Shown piece by piece: positions 1 through 13,863 of a DNA stretch of 64,000 nucleotides. This DNA comes from Baylisascaris procyonis (lineage: Eukaryota; Nematoda; Chromadorea; Rhabditida; Ascarididae). The stretch lies in assembly GCA_037389465.1 (NCBI GenBank), contig JAZARR010000247.1, positions 1,798,001 through 1,862,000 on the forward strand. The letters run 5' to 3'. The notes beneath the pieces are model-generated. The model worked only from the letters and a program-made list of their open reading frames with translations. It ran no database searches and was not told the DNA's origin. Each line of letters starts with the position of its first letter. The first letter of the stretch is position 1. Position numbers and translations under genes: made by a program.

Positions 1-550
1 CGAAAATTCTTTTCCTCTGTATATTTTCGTATTCTGAAAATTCATTTGCTTTAGAATGACATTTATGGGGGAATGAGAAACGATTTCACAAATCGATTGG
101 AGCAAAGTTAGCAACAAATGTTCATTGATAATGTCATTTGGCATTTCGATGAATATTTAAAGTACGCAAATGTTAGCGCTCAAAGAGCGATAAAAATATT
201 TCCCACATAATTGAATAAAGAAAAAAAAAGTATTTAGGTGCATTTGGGAAATGTCAATTACCTTTAAGAAGAACAAAATTGACTAATTAGTTCATTGGTC
301 AAACAAGTGGTTTATAAAAGTTCTTTGAACGCTATGTGCTGATTGAGGCATTTCTCCTTGAGGCATTTCAAATCTCATTAATGTCAGATACTTCATGTAA
401 GAAAAAAAGTTGAGAAGTTTAGAATTTGTAGGATGCATAGAGACATCTTTGCAACACTTTTGGTGAGATGTTTCCCTTCAGACATTTACATTTTTATAGT
501 ACAGTTTCAATATTGCCCCATCGTTTCACTGAGGCTAAGGGCATTTACAG
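1..550. other. Non-coding upstream flank of the GPCR gene
   Basis: AT-rich sequence with no convincing coding frame. A TTTACAG-type splice acceptor lies at 544-550, just before the first GPCR coding exon. An untranslated or short coding exon, or a trans-spliced leader, may therefore join at 551. Confidence 0.5.
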
Positions 551-571
551 GAGGAGTTTCAAGACCCATCT

Positions 572-1511
572 ATGAAACTCGAAGTGATCGCTTCGTTTGC
601 GCTCATCTATTCGGTGATTTTTGTGCTTGGCGTTATCGGAAATACGTTTGTTATATTTCTTACGCTAAGGCATCGTAAACTTCAAACAGTACAGGTATGA
701 TATCATTGAAGATTTGTCGATTTGTCTCTCAGAGTTTTTCGTTCCACAGAAGAAGAGATGGGACGTGGCGCTGATTTTGGTGGTGGTAGTGATTGGAACT
801 ATTTCATCAGTGATGCTAAAATCATTTTCAATTTTTACAGTTTCTACAATTGGTTTTTTCCTTTTGGAGACACAAAATTACTTCTATAGATATTCAAATT
901 TCATTAGTAATATTGCTGAGCGTAGCTGTTCAAAACGCTCAAATGGCCAAAAAATTCTCAACATTGCATATCTCAATAGCAAATATTGGCGATTCTTCTT
1001 TTAGTTAATGCTGAAATAGCCGCTAAATCAATCGTACAGCGAGTTGGAATTACTCTATAATCGTATCATTCATTCATTAGACACGTAAAGGAATCGCACG
1101 CAATTCATCAGAAAATATTTTTCAATGCATTTGAAAAATTTACATTCATTTGTTTAGAATATGTTTATTTTGAATTTGGCGGGTGCCGATCTTGTCGTAT
1201 GTATATTTTCACTTCCGATTACACCGATCACAAATGTCTATAAGAATTGGTATTTCGGGTCGACAATGTGCCATGGACTACCGTGGATGCAAGGCATTGC
1301 AGTCTTTATTGGAACGTTCAGTCTTTGTGCTATTTCAATCGATAGGTATCTAATGGTTACATTGCCAACAAAGAAAATAATCGACAAAACCGTAAGTTTT
1401 TTTTTTTTTGAAATGATGAATGTTTTCGTAGTAGAAATGTTCACATCACATCTATTTCGTTTCTTTTGTGTGAAAATAATTAGCTAAATCATTTAAAAGT
1501 ATTATGTAGTA

Positions 1512-1576
<65 letters not shown>

Positions 1577-3640
1577 TTTACAATAAGAAATTTACAATGA
1601 AATAGTCGATATATAACACAGCAGAAATCATTTCATCTTGTAATCGCTTGTGTTATCATAATCATCTTCGCTCTTATTAATTTCTGAAAATAGAATTGAT
1701 TGGTATTTTCAGCGCTCAAAATGGATTACTGCAATTCTATGGACACTTTCGATTATTTTCACTCTACCATATGCGATGTATATGGATGTTATTGTTGTAG
1801 ACGGTATATGTGGACAATTTTGCACAGAAAAATGGCCTGATTCAGGTTTAAGGCGCACATATACGGTACGTCGATTAATTTTTCTCCATCTTTTCGGCTC
1901 GTTAATGAGCAACGCTAGCAACATATTCACTCATACAATAGCATCCATTAGATCTATAACATCCACCAGATCTGTTTGGTTCAGGCTTTAGTGACTAATT
2001 AATTGGAAATAGCCGATTGCTGAACATATAAGTGCACATGGGGCGGAAATAACCAAATACAAATGTATTTAAGAATATTTAGTAAAAATAATTTCAAATT
2101 TTGTTTCCCTAGGCTCTAGTACAAGTGTACTCAGAAACTAGCGTAAAAAAGTTTCACATATTGCTTACGCAAGCATAATCTTGTTCGTTTTCCCTTAATA
2201 AGGTGTTTATATCAGTATTATTGATAGATTATTTAATCCATTTATACACTTTTAATTTTTGCTTAATAATGTAGAAAGTGAAAGTAACTAAATGGATTAT
2301 ATGATATGATGATTAACTTTATATATTGGAAATGTTTTTTAAAAATATTAAAAGGAGTTTTAAAGGCGCCAATTTTAGCCTATAATTTTCTTAATATTGT
2401 TTCTTCATGCTTTCGAGATTTCAGATTTTCGTTTTTATTGTGCAGTTTATTATACCACTAATAGTAATGTTTATATGTTATTATAAAATTTTCGATGAAC
2501 TCAAAAAAAGGACAACAAAAAAAATTAAGTAAGTTCTATTTATTTATTTTTTTTAAATTTCTTTGGCGTTTTCAATTCCGTTCATAAAATATCGTGACTG
2601 AACATCGTTTCTAAAAGTTGACAAAAATTTATGACGGCGCCGATAAATTTCCGCTTATTTCTATTGATTTGAGGAGTGATGTCTTTTCAAAGCGAGATTT
2701 AATTGAGCGCTGACATTTCAGACAAATAAGAGAAAGGTCGATAGTTTTGGCATCTGCGCTCGCTTGCACATCGAATCACGTTTCGAGTCATGCGATGGCA
2801 GAAAAAGATACCAAGGAATTTCAGGTCTCATTTTTTAAGCTCATTTATGCTTTCAACTTTTTTCAACCTTCTTTATTGTTTAAAAAACTCGAAAGAAGTT
2901 CATAGTCGACGACTAAAACGCTCAATTGCTTCCTAGAAGGAATCAAGTTTGATAGTAATCCCTTCGCATTTCGTGTTTCCCTTTGACGGATGACATTGTA
3001 TTGGATCAGACGTGACCATCGTTAAAATTCGTTTTCGCAAAATTGCTAACAAAAAAAAAAATGGACAGTAACCTACTGGATCTTTATACTGCAAAAGGTT
3101 GGCGGAAGTGAGCTATACATTTGATGTTTTCTTAGGAATTTATTGAAATGACTGTGCAAATTTTGATTTAAAGACCTACTTTGAGAGCTAAAATTTGGGT
3201 ACCACATACTAGGTGAATCTAGTTAGCCAGAACGTGTAGAGGGGGACTTAAATAGAAAATAATGTTTCTATGAAAGAAATTTTTTTAAAAAAAAAGCTAA
3301 AATTTCAGGATAGACTCAGATGTGAGCTGGTTGCGAATGTACGTCGTAATACAATTTTATTAGTGAGCATGGTGGTGATGTTCGCAATCGCATGGTTACC
3401 ACATAATATTGTCTCACTTTTGATGGAATTCGATGAACGAATATTCGAAAGGGATGATGGTGTTAATATTATTTATCTCTTCAATCTTTTTACGCATAGG
3501 TTAGTTGGTGTATTTTTTATTTGCAATTTTGTGAATATTTCTTTGTAATAATTTTTTTGTATTTTTGTTTTTCACATTCTAAATCATAATGGCATTCCGA
3601 AAGCCAATGAAAAGGTGTAGGGGGGGATGAAAAAAACACT

Positions 3641-3696
<56 letters not shown>

Positions 3697-4118
3697 ATGC
3701 TGTTGGTCAGCCACTCTCTTATAAAAGAATTTGACTCTGGGGTCATCCTTCAGTGATTTTCGATCTTATGCATTTTATTTCAGTTACTTTTATTTTTACA
3801 GCAATCTGTTTTCTATTATAGGTTTTTTAAAGTTCACTTTCTTGAAATTCAGTCCAGTCGAATTTAAACAATCCAAGTTAATACTGTTTCTTAGTCTTAT
3901 GAAGCCTAAGCAAATTTTTATCGACTAAATTTTCAGCGATATCACTAAAAGTTGAAAATATTTTCAGCGTTGCAATGACAAATAATGTATCGAATCCAAT
4001 TCTATATGCATTATTGAATCCGTTATTTATTGAGTTAATCGCCGAATCGGTTACACGTTTACGAACGGCACTCATTCATACTTTTTTACGCCGTAATGAT
4101 CTATCAAATGTGCTGTGA
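572..4118 (+). CDS. Neuropeptide-type class A G-protein-coupled receptor (NPR/NPY-like)
   Basis: Seven-transmembrane receptor of the rhodopsin class, most like nematode neuropeptide (NPY/RFamide-type) receptors; it would act at the plasma membrane through G proteins. Exons I assemble are 572-694, 1158-1391, 1713-1865, 2425-2528, 2722-2824, 3309-3499 and 3968-4118. All junctions are GT/AG and in phase, giving about 352 residues. TM1 carries [12 protein letters not shown]2 [11 protein letters not shown]3 ends in SIDRYLMV (the DRY motif), TM6 has FAIAWLPHN, and TM7 has [10 protein letters not shown] (NPxxY). Cysteines before TM3 (MCHGLPW) and in extracellular loop 2 (GICGQFC) fit the conserved disulfide. 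The frame is open back to 539 and an acceptor sits at 550, so a slightly longer N-terminus is possible. The C-tail is short and ends at TGA 4116-4118. The class is sure; the ligand is not knowable from sequence alone. Confidence 0.9.
1516..1573. repeat. (TA)n microsatellite
   Basis: About 58 bp of uninterrupted TA dinucleotide in the intron between the second and third GPCR exons. Confidence 0.95.
3643..3692. repeat. (AT)n microsatellite
   Basis: About 50 bp of AT dinucleotide repeat in the last intron of the GPCR gene. Confidence 0.95.
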
Positions 4119-5520
4119 TATTTATTGTACTTCACCTAATTTCTTTTTTTTCTTGTTCATGGCGAACTTATGGAAGAGATTTTCTTATTACTTTCATATT
4201 GCGAATTTATGCAGTTATATATTGCTCCTGCATATGCGTGTTTATGTATTCGACAGAACCTACTTAAATTAGTGCTTTCTAGTATACGTTTATACAGGTA
4301 TAGGCGAATTTCATCTGTATTTGTGTGCTAATGCAGAGCATGTTGTTTTCTGGATTTTTCTGCCGGATTTCCCGATGGTTTTGAAAACCTGTTGGAATGC
4401 TAATATTAAATATTACGCATCTAGAAACCTTTTTTGAGACTCCCTTTATCCCTGTGAAATAAGCATTGAAGCATTCGGTGCCGAACAAATATGCTGAAAA
4501 TGGTAATAAAATATAAACAGCGTATTGCGCAATGAAAGAAAATTCTTTCAATTTATAAAAATCCAACCATTCATTCCTACGCGTCTATGATCTCAGAAAT
4601 CATTTCTGTTCTGTTGCATTGATTTTGAGGTTGAGCCATACAGAAAGATTTGGCAGAAACTCGATATTACGACATGCGACTGAGCTGCTGTTTTCTGCTG
4701 GATGAAGTGCTACTTTGAGATGATACTGTATTAGGAGATCTTTGTTCGGCTATCTTGCTCAGTAAGGTTAAGCGTTCTTCACCTGGGATGCTACTTTCAT
4801 CAGAGATGCTATTTTTTAAAATGAACTTGATAAGACTGTCGTAGACAATGTTGTTCCAGTTGTGTTTTTGCTAAGAATACTACTCAAAATTTGGGAATTT
4901 TTACAATGGATGTTAAATGACATCAATTTTCGAAAATTCCTTTCCATAGAAATTTTCCTTCTCCTTGCACACAGATCAAAATCTCACTTGTGAAAATTCC
5001 TGGTCTTTCAGTAAAAGAAAAATTCCGCGTTTTTTAACGCGTTTGTCACTTCATCCTGCAAGGTTTCGGGTGTGATTCGATGAATTTGATTTGTTACGTT
5101 TTGCAATGATTTTGATGTGAAAATGATTGCAAATGGTATCGTTGCATAATGTTTAATGAGTTGCCAATGCATTGCAAATTTTCATTATAATTAGGAATTG
5201 TTCAGTTGTTTAATTAATATTTATGGAACGCGATGGATGAGTCAACAAATTCACATTTACGAACTCATTGAAATATATATTTGTAACTGTGGAATGAAAA
5301 AATATGTGCAAACAGGATTTTATGATGGAACTGAGACGAATTTATTGTTGTTATTATTGTTGTAAAACATTTCCAAAAATAAAATTGTTTTTTAACCTCT
5401 ATTTCCAAAAATAAACTAACCAGATGTTGATGAATGCTATTTTCCGTGAAGATGACATCAGATGGCTGAATTCCAGAACGAAAAAGAAACCTACATTGGT
5501 GTGAAAGACAGATCACTCAA
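4119..5520. other. Intergenic, no supported gene
   Basis: Sequence between the GPCR stop and the minisatellite. Only short frames without splice or family support are present on either strand. Confidence 0.5.
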
Positions 5521-5935
5521 ACTGAGACATGGCACACACGGCGTTCGTCTGCAAAAAATAAACTGAAACAGACCACACACGACGCCCCATCTGCACCAGA
5601 CACAAAGTGAAAGAGACCACACACGACGCCTCATCTACGCAAAACAAAAAGTGAAACAGACCACACACGACGCCCCATCTGTACCGAACACAAAGTGAGA
5701 GAGACCACACACGACGCCTCATCTACGCAAAAAACAAAAAGTGAAAGAGACCACACACGACGCCTCATCTACGCAAAAACAAAAATTGAAGGAGACCACA
5801 CACGACGCCTCATCTACACAAAAACAAAAATTGAAGGAGACCACACACGACGCCTCATCTACACAAAACAAAAAGTGAAAGAGACCACACACGACGCCCC
5901 ATCTGTATCACACACAAAGTGAAACGGACCACCCA
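5521..5935. repeat. 43-46 bp minisatellite with GACCACACACGACGCC core
   Basis: Nine to ten tandem units. The GACCAC core recurs at 5571, 5614, 5659, 5703, 5749, 5793, 5839, 5883 and 5927, with spacings of 43-46 bp. Two unit flavours occur, one with a CTGCACCAGACACAAAG-like middle and one with CTACGCAAAAACAAAAA. The array is open on the plus strand, but this follows from unit length and is probably not coding. On the reverse strand the core reads GTGTGTGGTCTGTTTCA, which also occurs in the GT-rich blocks near 46.1 and 53.8 kb. Confidence 0.9.
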
Positions 5936-7175
5936 CGACGACCATACACACATACCTTCAGCAACACTTTTCGAAGAAATGATGTCCTTTCGTCTCGTAT
6001 CCCTCCGAAGTCCGACTAAATATTATTGCAATCAAAACATGAGTGTGGAAAAATTTATTGCACATAAACGGTCATGCCGTCATCATGTATTTATGTGGCG
6101 TCTGATGAATTGCGTTTCAGGGTACAAAATTCAACACACGAATAACGAGATGAATGGCTAGCACAAAAAAAATTCATTTCTTTAAACGAAAGGGGAAAAA
6201 ATGGTGAGAAGTGAAACAGCGCCTCAGTGACATCATGTTTTTTTTTTTGCACTGATGCATAAAGTTCCGCATTAAAGCAATCTTATCGATGCCAATGCTA
6301 TTGGCCTTGATTAATCCGCCAAATACGCTGATATGATTATCGACTTATAGTCAGAGGGCATTTAATTTTCGATTAGGGTTACCACAATGAATCCGATCAA
6401 TGAGGTAAATGTGAGAGCAATTTACTTGCTCCCATTGCAAAATTGAAAAAAAAAGAGCGATAAAATTGGCTTTTGCAAGGAACCACTGCAAAGTGCAAAA
6501 CGTTTAAATGTGTGCTAAATTTGCAACGTCAACATTCGACAGATTTGAAAAATTGCAGTTATATAATAATGCGACTAGCTATGATTAGCCATAGAAGGAT
6601 CTAAAGCTTCCCTCTGAATGCTATAGCTCGAAATTCAACTACTGACAATTTCTGTTATATCTTTCTGAAAATCTAGAATCAAATCGAATTTCATGTGGAA
6701 GAAAAAATCGAAAATAAAAAACCAGAAACTAATTTTTGCTATCAATTTTTAGAAGTGTTTTAAAAAATACACTACCAATAGAAATAAATATCGAACGGAT
6801 ATTGCATATATAAAAATTTAATAACATATATAAAATATATAAAAAAATTCCGCCTAATGAATTAAACGATGAAAAATTTTCTTAGAGAAGAAACACCTAA
6901 ATGATAATCATAACATCGCAATGTTCAGCAACAACAACAACGTCGAATTTGCTAAGCAAATAACCAATAAGACGAGAGTGAAATAAAGAAATGTACGATA
7001 TACGACTCGGAAAATAAATAGAGATTTATAGCCCTAAATTAAAATTTTTTTGGATCTTACTGGATTAAGGCTGCATCGACGATTAAATTTCATTCAATTC
7101 TCTTGGGATGAAGTTTCAAAAAAAAAAATTCCCTTCAGAATAAAAAGTGATGTTAAAAAACAATAATTACATGTA
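5936..7175. other. Intergenic, no supported gene
   Basis: AT-rich spacer between the minisatellite and the 3-prime end of the thiolase gene. I see no exon-like stretch or repeat beyond short A and T runs. Confidence 0.5.
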
Positions 7176-10100
7176 TTAGAGTTTCTTGATAAGAATTGCT
7201 GATGCCTCTCCACCACCGTTACAGATTGCTGCCACTCCTAATTCATCGGATTTCAACGCATGCACGAGAGTCACAACGATACGTGCGCCTGATGCTCTAA
7301 AACGAATTATTAAGCACAATTAATTCACATTAGATACATCATATTATGTTTTATTATTACTATTATTATTTTTCCCCACATATTGAATCATATTAAATTA
7401 GACATGCTGTTAAATTATTAAGAAAGCACATCTCACAGAGTGGTTCTCTAAACTTCCGGTCCTTTCGCACAACAATTGCCTAATTTTTATAAATACCTCT
7501 ATACCCATCTCTCTCCATTTCAGTTTGCTACCCACATAATCGTAGATTCGAGTAGTAGCCGATCCGGAACACTAAAATGACCAATCAATACAAACTTCCG
7601 CACTAAAAGAATTAAGCTCATCGGTAAGACATTTTCAACCACAAAATTTCTATATCGCAAACAACTGATACTATTATTGAATTTTAATGAGTTTAATAAT
7701 AAAAGATCGAATAACAGAAATAACAAATATAATAAAAAATCGAATAACAGAAATAACAAATTATACAATTCGGAAACAAACCCGAGAGGATGACCAAGAG
7801 CTACAGCACCACCCCTAACGTTGACACGATTCGGATCTAGATGTAACTCTTTGATAAATGCCAACGCTGTCACTGAGAAAGCCTCATTGATTTCCCATAA
7901 CGCTATCGAATCTACATCCAATCCTGATTGCGAGAGTAGCTGCAATAAAACTTATGAAATAGTGCTGATTATCTTGAAAGTGAATGATATATGATCCAAT
8001 AGTGATGAATAAAGTCCCACCTTATTTCAGTAATTTTTATTTATTTATTTATTTATTTTTTGAGATGGAGTAGAAGATAAATTGGGGATGTGGGAGGAGT
8101 CAGGCCATCAAGCTAAGAAATTAATGCAAATCATTTTTTATGCAAATTTCAGCACGGCTATGCAAATTTTTTGATGAAAGTTCAATTGTTCATTTGGTCT
8201 TCATATTCCAATGAATTGCATTCAAATACCATCTGAATACCATACTAGTGGAAATCAAAAACATTCAATCAATATTTTATGAAATATTGATCTACAAATT
8301 GACTTTTGACAGCAAATTTCTTGTCTCTCGATCATTACAAACAACCAGTTGCCCTAGAATTGGAAACTGGGCTCATATATTTATAAATGAGAGTGAGATG
8401 GGGTGAGGACGGAAGAGGGGAGGGGAGTTGAGGAATTCATGCCTTGCTACAGTTGCTTTCATGCCTTTTTTAAAATAAGGATTAAAACAGCATCAAGTTC
8501 AGCAAATGCGATCGCTATAGCCAGTTAATAACTCCGGTACTACTGAAATATATACTGGATTTCGATCGTCATCGAGTAGCTCAGACCTTAGAATACATTT
8601 ACTGGTCAACAGACCACCCCTCCCCCCCCCCTCATCAAATTTAATCCTCTCTATTATCTCTCCCCTCTTCTGCAACCGAACAACTCTGCTTCCATTTTGA
8701 TTCTCCTCTCTGGCAAGCTCAAATTCTATGACTCCGGAGTAGGAATCGAGGCTCAGTGATGAGCTGGAAGCATCTCTAACCTGTCTGATTGCTAATGCAG
8801 GCGCCACAGTGAAGTCAATCGGCTCAACGCCTGCCTCTGCATATGAAAGTATCTTGGCGATCGGCTTCAGCCGTCCTTCTTGCACCACTTCCCCACTCGC
8901 TAGAACACAAGCTGCAGCGCCATCATTAATAGTGCTTGCGTTGGCCGCCGTTATCGTTCCGGAACCATCTTTCAAGAATGCCGGATGTAATATTGGCACC
9001 TAAGACATCAACTTTTAATTCCCTCAGATAGGTGTGTTTTTGTCAAAAACAAAAAGAACAATCGTAGAAGCAAAGGTCAATGGAAGGTAGTCAAAGTACT
9101 CGCAAATTAGCATTGTGTGTATAAAACAGTAACTTATTCTGCAAATAAAATAATAAAACAATATAAATAGTAGTAAGTAATTTTCTACCTCCTAATCCTA
9201 TTCTCTTTCTTCATAAGTTGAATCGGCGAATGTATTGAAAAGTATCGAAGTCACTTAATTTCCCTCTTTTATCTTCACATTCCTTGTTCCTCCTCTTACC
9301 TAATTAAATCTATAACAGCAAAAAAAGAAAGAACAATACAGAAATACAGATTTAAAAAAAAAGCATAAATCAAATGCTTATATTGTGAGGCTTACCTTCT
9401 CAGGTATTAGTCGTTTGTATTCTTCATCCTCAGTCAACATCATTGGTGAACCTCGCTTTTGAGGTACTGAAATCGTCACAACCTCCTTATTGAATGCGCC
9501 CTCCTTAAAGTGGCATAAAGAAAGAATCGAAACGTATACTCAACTGTTGACTAAGACGACATAGACATTGAACGTTACATCCGGTTAAAACATCGCTTCA
9601 ATGAAAACATTGCCGTTCTCATTGGCTTAATTTTATTCTTTCTCTCTTATGGAATTTTCAAAACTTAATTATATTTTAAATTCATCTTCACTTTTCTACA
9701 CTTTTATCAAATATGAAGTTTTTCTCAATCGCTGAATTGAGCAAACTATGAAAATCAGTATAAATGAAGTGTTACTACAATATTACTTCTATAAATAGAT
9801 GGTAGTAAAGTAGTAAAGGAAGGATGTTGGGATTAACAAATGCAAGATATAAATATGACATGTATTACTCGAAATATTTACGGTAAGCAACCAACCTTCC
9901 ATGCATGCTCAGCTCTTCGATAGCTTTCAATGGCGTAGGCATCAAGTTGTTCACGAGTGAACGCATAATTTTTCACGGTCTTTTCTGCACACAAACCCAT
10001 TGGCTGGCATTCAATAGAGTCCATCAAACCATCCCGCTGTAATCCATCCTGAAACACAGCAAAGCTACTTCCGATTTTAAGAAATTTATATAAGATTTTT

Positions 10101-11283
10101 TCGCTCATCGAGTAGAAATATAAGGCTTTTCTCTTAGAGACATTCTAGTGGTAAGCATCAAGTACCTCAACATTCAAGAAATAAAGCGTTGAGGCTAATA
10201 AATCAAAACCGAAACGGTGTAAACCGATGTAAAAATGATGATAAAAGGGTCGAAGCTTTCGTCGGCGAAAACTGTGCTTATATGTGGTTTTAAATAATCA
10301 AAATATGAGTGGACAGAAAGTTTTTATAACTTAGTAACTGCTTAAAAGTAGTTATTTATCCTTCACGGATCAAGAGTGACGAACAATGACGTAACTGCAT
10401 CCAGCTGGTACAACTGAACTAAATATTTGCTGATAATTTACTTACTTCAGCACTTAATCGTTAAAAGCAGTAAATAAATAAACATCAAGGCGTCAAGAAA
10501 CTGAATATTCTTCGATCAACCTATTTCAGATGGATCATCTTTAGAAGCCTCTTGCCTTGCCTCGTTCTTTCAACTTTGGAATTTCCATTCCAACTCCCAA
10601 AAATAACGTTCCAGAAAGGGTAAGAATTCCATACACCAAGCCTAGTTCGTGAATAAAGTCACAAGTCGGTCGCCCAGTGGAGTCGACGATGGCAAGGAGC
10701 AATTCCATTCTGGCATGGATCCGACGAGCAGATCGCTTGCCATAATGAATCCACGAAATAAAAATGACGTAATAAGAACCGAAGATATAGCAACATATAT
10801 CGAAGAATCTTAACGATCAGAGACGTTTCCTTACGGAAGAAATAATAGAAGAAATGAAATTAATAAAATGGAAAACTCACAATAAGTTGAATGCCACCAA
10901 AAGGGATCTCTCCTCTTGGCATATAGAATGGCGCATTGCTCATACTTTCCGATCCTATAGCGGCGACAATTCGTCGATAACCCACTTGGATCGCTTGTGC
11001 ACCCGTTATAATCGCCTTCATACTCGATGAACATACTTTATTGACTGTTACACATTGTGAACTCTTTGGAATTTCTGAAAAAAAAAACAGATCGCCACTT
11101 TTTGGTGTGAATTAATTTCACGTTTAAAAACGAGTAATTTCCACCACTACAGCAAAATAAAGACCTAAATAAGGAAAAATTAAAGAAAACAAAAAGTTTT
11201 TTACTGGTATAGATGGGAAAAGCCATCGGAAAAATCGAAAATTAGATGTGTTCAAATATCGTGGAAAGTAAGAATTTAATACT

Positions 11284-11361
<78 letters not shown>

Positions 11362-12792
11362 GAAAGACTAAACAATAAAGACTATAAAAATCCACGAAAG
11401 CAACTCGTTCAAGCAGATCTATTTCTTTTCTTTTTTGTCTCGTCATAGTAGATTTCTTTTTTTTTTTTGCACAAATTCATAAGCATAATCATATTCAAGA
11501 ATATACCAGATGCAAGTGAAATTTGTCGTGCAATATTTTGTCCCAATCCAGCACTTAAAACATTCCCCACAATTGTTTCTTCAATTGCCGATGGAGATAA
11601 CACTGAAAACGAATTTACATTTACTATATAACAAAATTCATGAATCCTTAATACCTAAATAATGAGACCATAAGCGAGAATCTGCGAATGCTAAAGTTTA
11701 TTGACAAGTTGTATCATAGAAGTTATGATTAAAATCCTTGTTGACCTCAGCTGCTGCACCTCCATGTAAATTAGAGCCAGTTGACAATCGACGCATACTT
11801 AACCACTAAGTAATGACCGTCATATCATCATCTACAAATTAGCCAAAAGAAAAGCTTACAAGATCTTTTGATTGCTTCTTTCGTTACAACGACGCCCAAA
11901 TCTACGGCCGATAGCGGTGTCAACGTCGAACGAAACGATGCGATCGGTGTACGTACAGCCGATAATATATACACATCCTGAATATTCTTGCATTACATTT
12001 CGTCACTGAAACCTTTTTTCTTAAGAGATGAAAATAAATGAACAATCTACGACTTCTCAGTGTTTTTTTAGCACTGCGGCTCCGGATATGAGTTCGCGCA
12101 TCGCAATCCTTCGGGAAATTTTTGGAACAATGGGTATATGTAGTGAAATAAGAAAAAAATTCAACAAGAAGTTCTGGAAGAAAGGCAGGTTTCTTTAATG
12201 GTCTCGCAGTAAGATGCCAGTGCATTAATTAAGATTTTTACCACCATAATCTTCAGGTCAACAAAGCTCTTGAATCCTCCTAAACCACTATCGCTGATAA
12301 AACAAGTTAGGGAGGGAAGTATTCGATGGGACGGATAGTGAAAATAGGAACCTTTTGTTCCAGGGTCGATACGTTCCAGAACATAGAAAGCGGTGAAAAT
12401 TGAAAAAGAATGATTACTCTGTTCCGGCTTGATGAAATTCGAGGCGGATCACTCGAAAATAAAAGATTTTATCCTTTTCCGGCATCGTTTTCGAGATGCA
12501 AGCTGCGCTCACTTTCTTATCGCAGCAAACAAATTCCATGCTACCCTTTGCTTACTTCCTTCGAGTGAATGGAATCACATTCGCGTTCCCGAATTCTTTT
12601 TTTTTCTTGCTCACCTTAGGGATAATTCTCAAGGACGTCCATGCGTTATTTGTAAAACCCCTCCTTAAATGCGCTTAAATTAATAGACTTCAAAGAATTC
12701 GAAAAGACGAACCTTCTTCCCGGCATCCATTGTTGAGAATTGAGGCGTTATCGGCAATCTTCCAGCAGACCCGTTTAGCTTCAGGTCGCGTC
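7176..12792 (-). CDS. kat-1: Acetyl-CoA acetyltransferase, mitochondrial type (thiolase)
   Basis: Condenses or cleaves acetoacetyl-CoA and 2-methylacetoacetyl-CoA in ketone-body and isoleucine metabolism, normally in the mitochondrial matrix. Exons in transcript order are 12792-12713, 11977-11860, 11602-11507, 11074-10881, 10048-9896, 9503-9396, 8999-8781, 7939-7782 and 7296-7176, all in phase. The N-terminal thiolase motif is [12 protein letters not shown]. The acyl-carrier cysteine lies in [11 protein letters not shown], then [23 protein letters not shown], the catalytic histidine in ALGHPLGASGAR and the second cysteine in [11 protein letters not shown]. The stop is the complement of 7176-7178. 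From the ATG at 12730 (MDAGKK) the protein is 394 residues, the size of mature ACAT. The same exon is open upstream ([20 protein letters not shown]), which would suit a targeting peptide, but I cannot locate its start codon. One oddity is an acceptor ending TTTAAG before the 9503 exon. All catalytic residues are present, so the enzyme should be active. Confidence 0.96.
11286..11358. repeat. (TA)n microsatellite
   Basis: About 73 bp of pure TA repeat in the thiolase intron between the 11507-11602 and 10881-11074 exons. Confidence 0.95.
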
Positions 12793-13807
12793 CTGAAACA
12801 GGACAACAGTCGTGTTTATAAACATTAGCAAACCTCCCTCACACCAACATCACAACGATGATGATTGGCGCTTGTGGCACTAATATACACGACTAGCATT
12901 TCGTAGTACAGAGGCACAAATCCCCATTCCTTTCGTCTTTTCTCCCCTCCACGCCTCCCTCGTTGGCCATTTTGGAAATGTAACAGATGGAAATATCCTG
13001 CATACAAACATCCTAGCATAGGTCATTCGTATACTTCCTTGTAATTCTAAGGATTTTACCTTATATATGAAATACCGTATTGAGAGTAAAAGTACTGTGA
13101 CAATAAAAGAAATGCCGAATACGACATATAAAAAAATAATATTTTATAAAAGTAAATAGATAAGATTATTGTAAAATATTGGTAAACATTCAACAAAAAT
13201 CTCCTAATAAAGAAAGATATCATACATCAAAGTATACAACAAACTACAGCGGGTCATCGGTAACGCCATATCTAATAATCAAATTTAGCGCTTCCCTTCA
13301 AAATCAATCGTTGAAAAATGATCCAACTTACATGGCAGTGACAATTTGCGCATATAACCCCGTCTAAATTCAGGTCTCTGGAGCCAAGTTTTCCTCGAAA
13401 ATTTTGGGTCATGGCACTTTTTTCAAAGAATGCCCATAAAGGCAATGTGATTTTTCAGTTTGGATCACCGAACCAACTGGAAGTGCTCACAAACAGCCAA
13501 ATATCAATTTTTACGTGAACATTTCTAAAGAAAAGGAGGTTTTCTCGAGATTTTCTGCTATTCAAAACAAAAGTAGTAAAGCATCTGCACTCACGTGTAA
13601 ATAAAAGCAACCACTCACATTTTTATCCAAATTCAAAAAAAAGGTTCTCAAAATCACTTTAAAAAACTTCGAGAAAAAATTAAATAAGGCAAGGAGGGTC
13701 TACGGACGAAGAACGGGCTGAAACCATCAAAAGACAATAGCACCGTCGTATATAAAGGCGGCCCTCGCGTTCATACGATATAGCATTACCACGCCATAAC
13801 CATATCA
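12793..13807. other. Upstream region of the thiolase gene, no supported gene
   Basis: It should hold the thiolase promoter and any first exon carrying a targeting peptide. A TTTCAG acceptor on the minus strand ends at 12793. No start codon could be joined with confidence. Confidence 0.4.
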
Positions 13808-13863
13808 TCACACCATCGTGATCTGCACGTGTTTAGCCGCACACCCTCGTGGCGCACATAGAC

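Noticed and set aside
5513..5922. Frames across the minisatellite on both strands
   Set aside because: Tandem repeat with unit length near a multiple of three; no signal of a real protein.
10660..10760. GC-richer patch in a thiolase intron with a frame reading [12 protein letters not shown] then AWIRRADR
   Set aside because: Vaguely like a LINE C-terminus, but too short and missing the diagnostic Trp spacing.
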